From positions 320,100 to 384,099 of the forward strand of contig CAKRUB010000001.1 of the NCBI GenBank assembly GCA_934402375.1: DNA of 64,000 nucleotides. Direction: 5' to 3'. A program made the position numbers and the translations under genes. The DNA is from an uncultured Acetatifactor sp. (GTDB taxonomy: Bacteria; Bacillota; Clostridia; Lachnospirales; Lachnospiraceae). Of this stretch, positions 36,901 through 43,712 are shown piece by piece. Numbering within the stretch: the first letter of the stretch is position 1; every line of letters starts with the position of its first letter. Below the pieces are notes generated by a model. The model was given only the letters and a program-made list of their open reading frames with translations. It was not told the origin of the DNA and searched no databases.

Positions 36901-37703
36901 TCTTCCCTGCGGTCATTTAAGGTCTCCACCACCTGTGTTGCAGAAATATTATCTTCTTTTTGCTTATCCAGCTGGACATCCACATCCCCTAAGGTATGAA
37001 GTCCCGTCTCATCCAGCTCCGCCTTACACTCTTTCTCCGTGTTATCCGCTGTAAAGACAAGCCTCGTCTTCCCGAACCTGAGTTTCGGATTCCGATCATT
37101 CTTATTTTTGGTATATTCTCCCTCTCCCAGCTCGATACGAATCCCATTTACCGGCTCAATTACGACGGTATCACTTAAATAGGCACTGATTTCCGTCTCA
37201 TCCGTTTGTACAGGTATCAGCTCTTGCTCCGGCTCTACCTGCTGCCAATTAGAAAAATCCAATGGCGGAGGAGTAATCTCACTCATAACGTAGTGATCGA
37301 AAATCATGTTCATCGCCTTCAGGTGCGCCTCTGCTTCTGCGTTCCCAAGATTAGGAACTGCAAACTCGACCCTGCCACCAAACGCAGTAAAGACCACACC
37401 CTCTCTTTCCCCGGTATCATAAGCCGATACCTGCGCTTTATCGGGCAAGACACTAACCCCCTCCTGCAATGGCAGAAGAGCGGGCTCTAATATGAACTGT
37501 TCCGTGGACTCGCCCGGCTCGATACGCGGATATTGAAGGGATGCACTGCCATTATATACCTGAAATAATTGTGTCGCCCAAGCCGCATTATTCGGCGCTT
37601 CCTGTTTCGGAGCAGCCGGGGCCTTACCTTTTTTTAAACCGTTCTTATTTTTTGTTTTTATTTTTTTATTTGTTTTGTTATTTAAACCAGCTCGATCAGG
37701 CAT
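33942..37703 (-). CDS. Large cytoplasmic-type protein, unknown, partner of AAA+ ATPase
   Basis: A 1253-residue protein without signal peptide. ATG 37703 follows GGAGG at seven bases. In order: Lys-rich start (NKTNKKIKTKNKNGLKKGK), a beta-rich region, an aspartate tract followed by Glu/Ser (near 445), a glycine-rich beta region with GxL and AxxxLGLRDGK repeats (about 525-690), long coiled coils (about 700-880), and an alpha-helical C-terminus with further coiled coil (about 1130-1200). I do not recognise a family. It is followed by the eCIS-type ATPase and preceded by a small protein. Size, modular layout and context suggest a cargo or scaffold handled by that ATPase; this is inference. Confidence 0.8.
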   Translation of the reverse strand: MPDRAGLNNKTNKKIKTKNKNGLKKGKAPAAPKQEAPNNAAWATQLFQVYNGSASLQYPRIEPGESTEQFILEPALLPLQEGVSVLPDKAQVSAYDTGEREGVVFTAFGGRVEFAVPNLGNAEAEAHLKAMNMIFDHYVMSEITPPPLDFSNWQQVEPEQELIPVQTDETEISAYLSDTVVIEPVNGIRIELGEGEYTKNKNDRNPKLRFGKTRLVFTADNTEKECKAELDETGLHTLGDVDVQLDKQKEDNISATQVVETLNDRREEPEPETPWEWKEFKPGDLTDDKFVEMGEAESEVVSIDRAKGQLGKAKFRFNEIPYTIPFFNKRELKGKTKPKEAGDTMQDFFVDYGGKLYVDFDEPIELSLIGNEKIEQYIVATIVLEGASIKGSRLTAEKIRIDLGVAAKADDDDDDDDNDKKDGSEEESEDEGVVKKLFGKKIHGTFANTSAVSSIDNEGIHAAPGRKSLGAFGVSKFLGFLDVEGDYPTGHLEVSFEDQKKADKPKLFSETVQNLMGDGLCIPIFGPLAFEICISPSVSIGGSLSATLDRGKSFGDQLEPGESMDLAGKAEINGEGKLDMSAGLALSSGILGSAKVDIKVGSELTAGIGVEAKADTALGLRDGKIKQTKDLNLDGGVTIKLQGQVNLSSTVKFFIWKGTLFKVELFNKEISVQPFLGHASRDMEAEGLMQGWHFEAMKLSAKELGQEIVQAMRDSKELKKVDEKKLAMSEETAKLLGEEAESAWAILEELNRQKKLSEKYIYLTTEEEKAALQNKINEMTEKVENKISRYMGALKVYKAQLYKKQEVTQRHLDDARGEYAHCMAQDTIRQMAMENVQRGGFTLDKYLPMSKEESGEMSSKKIQKENENRNKMAAIDFTIARALGIYDRALDDQKYEYDMYAREQNFINRVDKKQGKKTSSQEYLYPLMKDIDELTFLRGTNDTDNFKWGGALETLRYHTQFAYDKNAEEHGHNIYNYFDVLYKSMTPEDIPKGNRTDFLPIFREKDAQSNRIRYRTTRYYDFAKALMSGVYPQGACDDAGNLLEGKPIPNLDVDEKTKLYKNIFNGNLSKDDKIDNFLGRLFLGKDYAVETTQREKMMVDINKVFKELFDSNLDDMVAHGNIDMNEELRKLDDKIETSKVEYINAKEKHYEVESAIRRVEGEQAKYEHRLFNLRNDVQDAMKLDAGAARAARHAVNFMVKEYQSVAVGGKLPDLAIAGFDEDSDAYKKMKKFEEEAFPERKNAASALKTPVAL

Positions 37704-37753
37704 AGCGCATCCTCCGTTCAAATTCAAAAAATCCGCAATACTATAGCAATAAT

Positions 37754-37782
37754 AGTATAACGGATTTGGAATAAAAAAACAA
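37754..37782 (-). promoter_or_regulatory. Promoter of the large-protein/AAA+ module
   Basis: On the minus strand -35 TTGTTT (37777-37782) and -10 TATACT (37754-37759) with a 17-bp spacer, 51 bp before the start of the large protein. An AT-rich dyad (ATACTAT/ATAGTAT, 37740-37757) overlaps the -10. Confidence 0.7.
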
Positions 37783-37816
37783 TTCTATGGTTATTATCCG
37801 ACAGATTAAATATGTT

Positions 37817-38260
37817 TTACAGGACAAACAGATCCAGCACCTGTTTTCTCTCGTATTCCTCCTTGATTGCATTGAGGTCCTTCGGCTCTTCGATATGGAA
37901 TCTCATTCTGAGAAACCGCTCCATATCCGTTTCAATACATTCCAGTGTATGACGGGACGTGGTTCCTTCCTCCGAAAACAGCCTGAATGACCACTTTCCA
38001 AGAATATCGCTTCCCCGCTGCCCGTTGCTGTCCTGTACAAAATCCCTGCCAATCTTTATTCCGGTCAGGTCATACCCTTTGCATTCCGCGATCCACCGAT
38101 AATCCAGCACAATTCTGGCAGCGCCGCAGAACAGCTGAAACAACACATTTCTTACATCCTCCCACCGATAACATTCTTCGATTTCCAACGTATTCAAAAA
38201 CCATTCAAACTCAAAGTCGATATTCAGTTTTGATTCCTTGCCATTTGCTCCATCATACAT
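37817..38260 (-). CDS. Unknown protein upstream of large-protein gene
   Basis: A 147-residue acidic protein (MYDGANGKESKLNIDFEFEWFLN...) of mixed alpha/beta character without signal or membrane segment. The start follows GGCGGA. It ends with a Glu/Arg-rich helix (LNAIKEEYERKQVLDLFVL). It lies between the terminator that closes the RiPP-like operon and the promoter of the large protein, on the same strand. I do not recognise it; a small accessory or chaperone for the large protein is possible from position only. Confidence 0.75.
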   Translation of the reverse strand: MYDGANGKESKLNIDFEFEWFLNTLEIEECYRWEDVRNVLFQLFCGAARIVLDYRWIAECKGYDLTGIKIGRDFVQDSNGQRGSDILGKWSFRLFSEEGTTSRHTLECIETDMERFLRMRFHIEEPKDLNAIKEEYERKQVLDLFVL

Positions 38261-38318
38261 AAGCTTTCCGCCTTCCTTCTATATCCATTATGACCGAAAT
38301 AGCCAGAAATGGTCAAGT

Positions 38319-38339
38319 AAAAAAACCGCCGAAGCGGTT
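38319..38339 (-). terminator. Strong terminator closing the RiPP-like operon
   Basis: AACCGC (38324-38329) and GCGGTT (38334-38339) form a 6-bp stem closed by a TTCG tetraloop on the minus strand, followed by a run of T. It lies 11 bp after the nucleotidyltransferase stop codon and separates this operon from the 147-residue/large-protein genes. Confidence 0.9.
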
Positions 38340-38349
38340 CTTTGTTGTA

Positions 38350-39528
38350 TCAGGTTTCCTTTGTCTTTTGTACCGTATGTATTTCATATAGCATCTCTTT
38401 TCTGCGCCGCCTCGCAAAAATACGTCTCAGCAGGCGATAGAACCATCCGACCGGAAGCAGATATTTATGGCGGTAGAAAAAGGGATAATAATTCTGGTAG
38501 AATTTCATTTCCGGGAAAAGCCTTTTCAGATAATATCTTCCCTTAGAAAAAGCGCCATTCTCATCCTTGTATCGTTTCATGCGGTTTTGAATTTTTTGTT
38601 CAAAGTTTCCATATACCCCTGAGTTTACACAATATTGCAGCATCTCAAGCTCCCGCTCTGACAACCTGCACTCAAAAAAATCCTGCGCATATTCAAGGGC
38701 GGTTTCACGGGAAAACAGCATCTGGCTCAGTCGTCTGCTCACCTCTTCAAAATCAGTGATTCCGAGAGCCCTGCACTCATGCTGCACATAGCCGAAATTC
38801 ATTTTTTCCTTCTTTTCCCGCAAATACAAATAAAAATCAAGCAGGGTGCGCAGTCCCGTCCCCCCTGCCCGATAATGCTTATAGGCATGGCTCACAATGT
38901 AAACATAAAAATCCTCATCCCGCATATGATAGCCGTATAAGCCTCCTTCCGTCAATGTCAGCCGCTCCTTTATGCCGGCATAGTACTCCACCCAGCCCAA
39001 CTGTTGAGCGTCACCGTATAACGCCCGATGCATCTCAAAATTACAGACCGGCGGTTTATAATAAACATCATGAACACCTTGCCCGAACGCGACTGCCTCA
39101 TACCCTTGTGAAACCATGTATTTCTTCACGGTGTCAGCATATGCTGCATCAAACAAAATATCATTATCTGACATCTGTCTGGTTCCCGTCCCCGGATATA
39201 AGTCTTTTAACACACATCCCTTAAGCGGCAAATACCAGATGCCAGACCGCTCCATAAAAGCCAGTATGCCGGCTCTCTCTGCATCAAAAAGCAATTCCTT
39301 CCTCACCGACTTTGCCATGCTCTCCCGCCATTGACCCGGAAGCGTGATTCCGGTCTCCTGAAAAGCCATTCCGACTAAGGTATCCAGATAGTGCGCATGA
39401 CTGGAACGATAAAGCTCCTCCAGCTTCTCCGGCTCCTCTCTATAGGCAACGAGACACCTCTCCGCAGGCTTGACAGCATTTACTGCACAGGCTGTCAGAT
39501 ACAAAGTATCATAGTATATTTTCTTCAA
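38350..39528 (-). CDS. NTP_transf_5-family nucleotidyltransferase
   Basis: A 392-residue protein of the uncharacterised nucleotidyltransferase group (NTP_transf_5). The hallmark is LPLKGCVLKDLYPGTGTRQMSDNDILF near residue 100, containing the KG...R..D.D pattern of the family, and a later EMHRALYG. In paeninodin-type lasso peptide clusters a gene of this family accompanies a kinase; its reaction is not firmly known. The start overlaps the ABC gene stop by 4 bp. It is the last gene before a strong terminator. The C-terminal 60 residues are basic and aromatic (RYYLKRLFPEMKFYQNYYPF). Confidence 0.84.
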   Translation of the reverse strand: MKKIYYDTLYLTACAVNAVKPAERCLVAYREEPEKLEELYRSSHAHYLDTLVGMAFQETGITLPGQWRESMAKSVRKELLFDAERAGILAFMERSGIWYLPLKGCVLKDLYPGTGTRQMSDNDILFDAAYADTVKKYMVSQGYEAVAFGQGVHDVYYKPPVCNFEMHRALYGDAQQLGWVEYYAGIKERLTLTEGGLYGYHMRDEDFYVYIVSHAYKHYRAGGTGLRTLLDFYLYLREKKEKMNFGYVQHECRALGITDFEEVSRRLSQMLFSRETALEYAQDFFECRLSERELEMLQYCVNSGVYGNFEQKIQNRMKRYKDENGAFSKGRYYLKRLFPEMKFYQNYYPFFYRHKYLLPVGWFYRLLRRIFARRRRKEMLYEIHTVQKTKET

Positions 39529-41609
39529 CTTTCTTTCCTCAGCTTTATTTCAATTTCTCCGCTCTCTGTAAAACTCCACTGCCGGTCACACATGGCAGCT
39601 GCCGACAATCTATGGGTTACAAGCAATATCGTTTTGTCTGTCAACTGCTTAAGGTTGTGCAGCAATCTTTCCTCGGTCTCTCCATCCAGCGCACTGGTTG
39701 CCTCATCAAGGATCAGGACAGGCGCATCCGTGTACAGCGCTCTTGCAATCGCAATCCGCTGCATCTGCCCCTCCGACAGACCGGCTCCCCGCTCCCCGAG
39801 CATTGCGTCAAGCCCTCCGGACAGTGCATATATAAATTCCGCACAGGCAAGACTGACAGCCCGCTCGATATTCCCCCCCTGCACGCCAAAGGTAATCGCC
39901 TCTCTGACACTTCCGTGCATGAGATAATTGCCCTGTGGTACATAGGCAAACAGGCTTCGCAGTTTACCCACGTCCATCCTCTGCTCCCCCACACAGACCG
40001 CATCAACACTTCCGCCCTGCGGTTCATACAGACCGATCAACAGCTTTAGCAGCGTAGACTTGCCGCAGCCTGAACCACCGGTAACCGCTATAGACTCCCC
40101 TTTAGGCACAAATAGAGTGACATCCCGCAATACCATTCTCTCCTGATAGGAAAAGCTTATTTTATTCAGTGCAAGGCCTTTAAGCTCCCTGTCATAAATT
40201 GCCCTCACACGCTCAGCAGGCTCTACAGCGTGCACACTGTCTTTCTGACAGGCTTCCACTTTCCTGAGCCGCTCTGCGCTGGCAAGCATCGCGTAATATT
40301 TGGGAAGGTATCCCGTAATATTGGCAACCGGTCCCTGTATCTGACCGGTTAATTGCAAAAGGGCTGTCAGGGTTCCATAGGTCATCGTTCCATTATAAAT
40401 TCCAAATGCGCTATAAGCAGCCGCAAGAAGATACGCACCGCTCATAACTCCTCCAAAACCTATATTGCACAGATTGGAAAAATGATTCTTTTTCATTCTG
40501 GCTTTCTTATGTTCGTCCATCTTCCGCTCTGCCTCTGACAGGCTATACTCCTCCCTGCCAAAAACCTTTAACACCGCCAGACTTTCCAGATGCTCCTGCA
40601 GGAAAATCCGGACAGCGCCATCCTTTTCCTGCATATTCTTGTGGATTCTTTTCAGTTTCCTGCGAAAAAAGAAGCTGAGAATCACGAACAGCACTCCCCC
40701 GCAAAGCAGAACCAGTCCAAAGTCCGGCTCGATGATAAGAAGTACCGCCATAGCTCCTGTCAGCTTTGTAACCATTCCCGCAACACCTGGAACAATCGTA
40801 ACCAGTCCTTCCGAGACGTATGCCGTATCCGAAGTCAGACGATTCAGCCATTCACCGGAATGTGTCTTTGTTATTTCCCCGTAGTCTCCCGACATGATTT
40901 CACGGAACAGCCGATACTTGAATAAATTTTCATAGGTGGCTTTGGACAGCTCCTCCAGCCATCTGATCACAGCACGAAGTGCAAGCTGTGCTCCCATAAG
41001 ACCGGTAAACAGCAGTAGATTTCCACACAGCTGTTCTTTGCTGTGTGTCACTGCTCCGTCAATGATATTCCGAAGAAGAAAGGCATAGAAAATACTGCTT
41101 CCTCCGAGAAGCACCTGCAGAAGCGCCAGAAGATAGATATCTATTTTTTGAATGCCGACTACCTTGCCGATAAATCCCAGTGCTGAATTTCTCCATCTGC
41201 TCCAAAGCTTTTTTAAAAGAATCCTCAATTTATATGGTTTACACCACAAATTCAAATAGATTCTGTAGGCAAAATCACTTGTGGAATGCATTCTCCCCCT
41301 GTGTGTATAATCCGTCATAACTCCTATCACACGATCCTTGGAAATTCGGTATTCTATGCCAATGCAATTATCCCCGAGAATATCATAGCTCTCCTCATGC
41401 ACACGGATAATGCGGTGAAGAACATACTGCCCGTCATTTCGCCTGTACAGGACAACATCCCATCTGTTACAGCTCTGTCCGGCTTTTACCTCCCGGACTG
41501 TGAAGCTGTCCCTACCCTGCTTCAACAGCGGGAGCATACTTACCCCTACGTTTTTGTAGGTAAATGTATGATATTTGTTCAGATACTCCTCGAATGATAT
41601 TTTATTCAT
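39525..41609 (-). CDS. ABC exporter with N-terminal S24/S26 peptidase-like domain
   Basis: A 694-residue fusion. Residues 1-125 resemble a type I signal peptidase/S24-S26 fold: VGVSMLPLL with Ser24, then DVVLYRRNDG, YVLHRIIRV with His65 in the place of the general base in Sec11-type enzymes, and ILGDN at 77-81. Residues about 150-430 form a six-helix exporter domain, and 470-690 an ATPase with Walker A GGSGCGKST near 510, signature LSEGQMQRIAIARAL and Walker B VLILDEATSALD. The usual peptide exporters use a C39 peptidase here instead. It would cleave and export the cluster's peptide. It overlaps the PqqD gene by 8 bp. Confidence 0.85.
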   Translation of the reverse strand: MNKISFEEYLNKYHTFTYKNVGVSMLPLLKQGRDSFTVREVKAGQSCNRWDVVLYRRNDGQYVLHRIIRVHEESYDILGDNCIGIEYRISKDRVIGVMTDYTHRGRMHSTSDFAYRIYLNLWCKPYKLRILLKKLWSRWRNSALGFIGKVVGIQKIDIYLLALLQVLLGGSSIFYAFLLRNIIDGAVTHSKEQLCGNLLLFTGLMGAQLALRAVIRWLEELSKATYENLFKYRLFREIMSGDYGEITKTHSGEWLNRLTSDTAYVSEGLVTIVPGVAGMVTKLTGAMAVLLIIEPDFGLVLLCGGVLFVILSFFFRRKLKRIHKNMQEKDGAVRIFLQEHLESLAVLKVFGREEYSLSEAERKMDEHKKARMKKNHFSNLCNIGFGGVMSGAYLLAAAYSAFGIYNGTMTYGTLTALLQLTGQIQGPVANITGYLPKYYAMLASAERLRKVEACQKDSVHAVEPAERVRAIYDRELKGLALNKISFSYQERMVLRDVTLFVPKGESIAVTGGSGCGKSTLLKLLIGLYEPQGGSVDAVCVGEQRMDVGKLRSLFAYVPQGNYLMHGSVREAITFGVQGGNIERAVSLACAEFIYALSGGLDAMLGERGAGLSEGQMQRIAIARALYTDAPVLILDEATSALDGETEERLLHNLKQLTDKTILLVTHRLSAAAMCDRQWSFTESGEIEIKLRKES

Positions 41610-41859
41610 CTATCGCTCCGATTGTCCTCAGCTTTTCAATCACACGCTTTACATCCTCCCGGATCACATCTCTCGACGCATCGTATTCCCGATATACACA
41701 ATCTACAATTTCCTCCTCCGACACATCCCTTTTCAGACAATCAACAATAAAGGCTGCCGTCCTGTTATTTCGGATAAGTCCTGAAAAATGATTGCTAACG
41801 TCAATTAAAATCTGTTCTCCCTCACTGTTATGTGTCATAAAATCAGCTTTCAGCTTCAT
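41602..41859 (-). CDS. PqqD-type RiPP recognition protein
   Basis: An 85-residue protein of the PqqD fold (MKLKADFMTHNSEGEQILIDV..., then winged-helix part NNRTAAFIVDCLKRDVSEEEIVDCVYREYDAS). Such proteins bind leader peptides of ribosomally made, post-translationally modified peptides. ATG 41859 follows GGAGGG. It overlaps the ABC/peptidase gene at its 3' end and the kinase gene at its 5' end, so all three are translationally linked. In lasso peptide clusters this protein (B1) recognises a YxxP motif, which the short peptide at 43514-43657 carries. Confidence 0.87.
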   Translation of the reverse strand: MKLKADFMTHNSEGEQILIDVSNHFSGLIRNNRTAAFIVDCLKRDVSEEEIVDCVYREYDASRDVIREDVKRVIEKLRTIGAIDE

Positions 41860-42712
41860 TCTTCCCTCCATTTCTGCGCACGTCCTTTGCGCATAGCGAG
41901 TTTGTGTCAAGCGTGCGCAGACACAAATCTCGTGATTGAAAAATTTTATTTTTCAATCTTCCCTCCTGTTCTTTCTTCATGCCACCGTATGCTGCTTCTA
42001 CCGCCTCGTACTCCATATTGCAGTACAGCTGATAGATTGGTATCCGCTGCATCAGTCTGTCAATCAGCTGCAGGATAACGGTCAGCTTTTCCGGCTGTAG
42101 CGGACGGTGTGTCTGTTGTACTATCATCGGATATGCCAGCCTCCTGTCTGCTGTCTCTAGACGATTGCTGCAATCCCGCTTTAATATGCAGATTCCCTGT
42201 AAGGGAACCGCCGCGTTTGTACTCAATCTGTGCTTTCCGTCCCATGGTGTTCCATAGACGATTGCTCCCTTTTCCGTAATTTTCAGAAGAGGTTTGTCAT
42301 CGTTTATCATCACGGCGCGGTTTCCGAAATATTCCCTCCAGAGTCTCGTATGCGTAGATTTTCCCGTACCGCTCGGCGCTGTAAAAAGATACCCTTTCCC
42401 ATCCACAGCCACTGCCGAACCATGCATCAGCAGAATATTTCTCTCCAGCAGTTTATCCGCCAGCCTGCGATAGACAGCCAGCGTTTCCAGATATTCCTCC
42501 GAAAAGCGCCTGACCGGTCTCCCCTCTCTGACATCCTCTTCCTCCGATTTTCTTTTCTCAAAGGTGATATCTGCCTTTTCCATCGTCAGCTCAAAATCGA
42601 CAGCTGCTAATTTCTGCTCCGGCAGAAGATATGCCCTGCAATACTCCCAGACATAGCTGTAAATGGAATGAATTTTTATCACACATCCGGCAATTTCAAC
42701 GTAAAACAGCAC
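41843..42712 (-). CDS. HPr kinase-like protein of RiPP cluster
   Basis: A protein of about 289 residues (GTG 42712; a TTG at 42778 would add 22) with an HPr kinase/PckA-type P-loop FTAPSGTGKSTHTRLWREYFG, then MINDDKPLL as the metal-binding acidic pair and GTPWDGKHRLSTN. Such kinases in paeninodin-type lasso clusters phosphorylate the precursor's C-terminal serine; the peptide here ends in DLF, so the target residue must differ. N-terminal residues (LFYVEIAGCVIKIHS) match the family. The C-terminal tail overlaps the PqqD start by 17 bp and is encoded by a hairpin-rich segment (41870-41958). Confidence 0.83.
   Translation of the reverse strand: MLFYVEIAGCVIKIHSIYSYVWEYCRAYLLPEQKLAAVDFELTMEKADITFEKRKSEEEDVREGRPVRRFSEEYLETLAVYRRLADKLLERNILLMHGSAVAVDGKGYLFTAPSGTGKSTHTRLWREYFGNRAVMINDDKPLLKITEKGAIVYGTPWDGKHRLSTNAAVPLQGICILKRDCSNRLETADRRLAYPMIVQQTHRPLQPEKLTVILQLIDRLMQRIPIYQLYCNMEYEAVEAAYGGMKKEQEGRLKNKIFQSRDLCLRTLDTNSLCAKDVRRNGGKNEAES
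41870..41958 (-). repeat. Structured repeat-rich segment at kinase end/PqqD leader
   Basis: Two hairpins lie here. Arms at 41897-41908 (CGAGTTTGTGTC) and 41920-41932 pair with one bulge; arms GATTGAAAAAT (41934-41944) and ATTTTTCAATC (41948-41958) are perfect with a 3-base loop. A GCGCA-rich 25-mer at 41871-41895 matches 18 of 25 bases with 31761-31785, the leader of the propeller lipoprotein. The segment encodes the last 38 or so residues of the kinase, which look unlike the rest, so it may be a small inserted element. Confidence 0.6.
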
Positions 42713-42816
42713 CGCTCCAACGATCTCCTTATTTAAAATATCCGCGATAAAGGGCTGCTGACTCGCACTCCGAGACAACAGCCCTTATCAGAATCATAAT
42801 ACCCGTATTTTCCGAC

Positions 42817-43434
42817 TCAGAAAAAAGAATCCTCCGGTAGTTGAACCGCACCGGTGGATGAATTTTCATCTGACGGTACGATATTTCCCGGCTCTTCCGT
42901 AGGGGTCACCGGTTCAGAGGTCGCATTTGGCTCGGCAGTCACTTCCGGGTTCGCCGCCTCCGGTTCAACCGTGGCTTCCGGCTTCGCTGTCACTTCCGGT
43001 TCAGCCGTGGCGTCCGGCTTCGCTGTCGCTTCTGGCTCGGCAGTCGCTCTCGGGTTTGCCGTCGCGTCCGGCTTCGCGGTCACTCCCGGTTCAGCCGTGG
43101 CTTCCGGCTTCGCGGTCACTCCCGGCTCAGAGGTCGTTTCCGGCTTCACTGCCACCGCCAGTTCTTCCTCCGTGATCTCCCCGAAATAATCCGCCTGCGC
43201 TATCGGATCTTCACTGTATTCGACCGTTTCGCTACTCGGCTCCTCACTGGATTCAACAGCTTCACTACTCGGCTCCTCACTGGATTCGACCGCTTCCCTG
43301 CTCTCCGCAACGGTCTCCACAGAATTCACAGCCGGCAGCGCCGACTCCCCCGTATCGATTACGGCTCTTTCTCCACAGCCGGTTCCTAAAAGCATGGCAC
43401 CCAATAGTATCAGTGCCGCAATCCCTTTTTTCAT
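42817..43434 (-). CDS. Lipoprotein with Pro/Glu/Thr repeats
   Basis: A 205-residue lipoprotein (lipobox GTGC, Cys20). AAGGGA precedes ATG 43434. After a Ser/Glu repeat (VESSEEPSSE, three variants, about 48-80) and DYFGEITEEELAVAVKPE, residues 105-180 are a degenerate 12-residue repeat built on AKPEATAEPGVT. The C-terminus SSTGAVQLPEDSFF resembles that of the short peptide upstream (TTSAIDLPDDLF). The repeat is probably a wall-spanning spacer. It lies between peptide and kinase genes, so a role as immunity protein, receptor or larger substrate of the same enzymes is possible. Repeats this regular are prone to length change. Confidence 0.82.
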   Translation of the reverse strand: MKKGIAALILLGAMLLGTGCGERAVIDTGESALPAVNSVETVAESREAVESSEEPSSEAVESSEEPSSETVEYSEDPIAQADYFGEITEEELAVAVKPETTSEPGVTAKPEATAEPGVTAKPDATANPRATAEPEATAKPDATAEPEVTAKPEATVEPEAANPEVTAEPNATSEPVTPTEEPGNIVPSDENSSTGAVQLPEDSFF

Positions 43435-43513
43435 AATCTGTCCCTTCTTCGCTTCCGGCAGGGGTGGAACGAAATCCCTCCTGCCGGATATTGATGTACT
43501 CGTATCACACAGA

Positions 43514-43657
43514 TTAAAACAGATCATCCGGCAAATCTATTGCACTTGTTGTAATCACATCCTCTGTCTCAAAAAGAATCACTTCCATCTGCGGTGTCTC
43601 ATAGCCTTGCTTTTTCTGCTCTTTGATTTCCTTACCTGCTTCCATTACTTTATCCAT
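43514..43657 (-). CDS. Short RiPP-like precursor peptide
   Basis: A 47-codon frame, MDKVMEAGKEIKEQK then KQGYETPQMEV, ILFETEDVITTSAIDLPDDLF at the end. AAAGG precedes it; ATG at 43657 or at 43645 (43 residues) may be used. The Y19-x-x-P22-x-M24 motif matches the YxxPxL leader motif that PqqD-type proteins of lasso clusters bind. The stretch after it, ending in IDLPDDLF, would be the core. It is the first gene of the block with kinase, PqqD, peptidase-ABC and nucleotidyltransferase. Small peptides with YxxPxxEV and EDVITTS motifs occur widely in Lachnospiraceae, to my knowledge without assigned function. Confidence 0.75.
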   Translation of the reverse strand: MDKVMEAGKEIKEQKKQGYETPQMEVILFETEDVITTSAIDLPDDLF

Positions 43658-43712
43658 CCTTTCTATTCTGCGGTGTTATGCCTTGTCCCCTGAGCCCTGC
43701 TGCCTTTCCCGC

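Noticed and set aside
31859..38260. Complete contractile injection system
   Set aside because: I looked for sheath, tube, baseplate, PAAR and LysM-type genes on both sides and saw none; only the ATPase resembles that system.
42900..43190. CRISPR-like or satellite array
   Set aside because: The repeats are codons for a Pro/Glu/Thr-rich lipoprotein tract with varied units and no spacers. No CRISPR array was found in the window.
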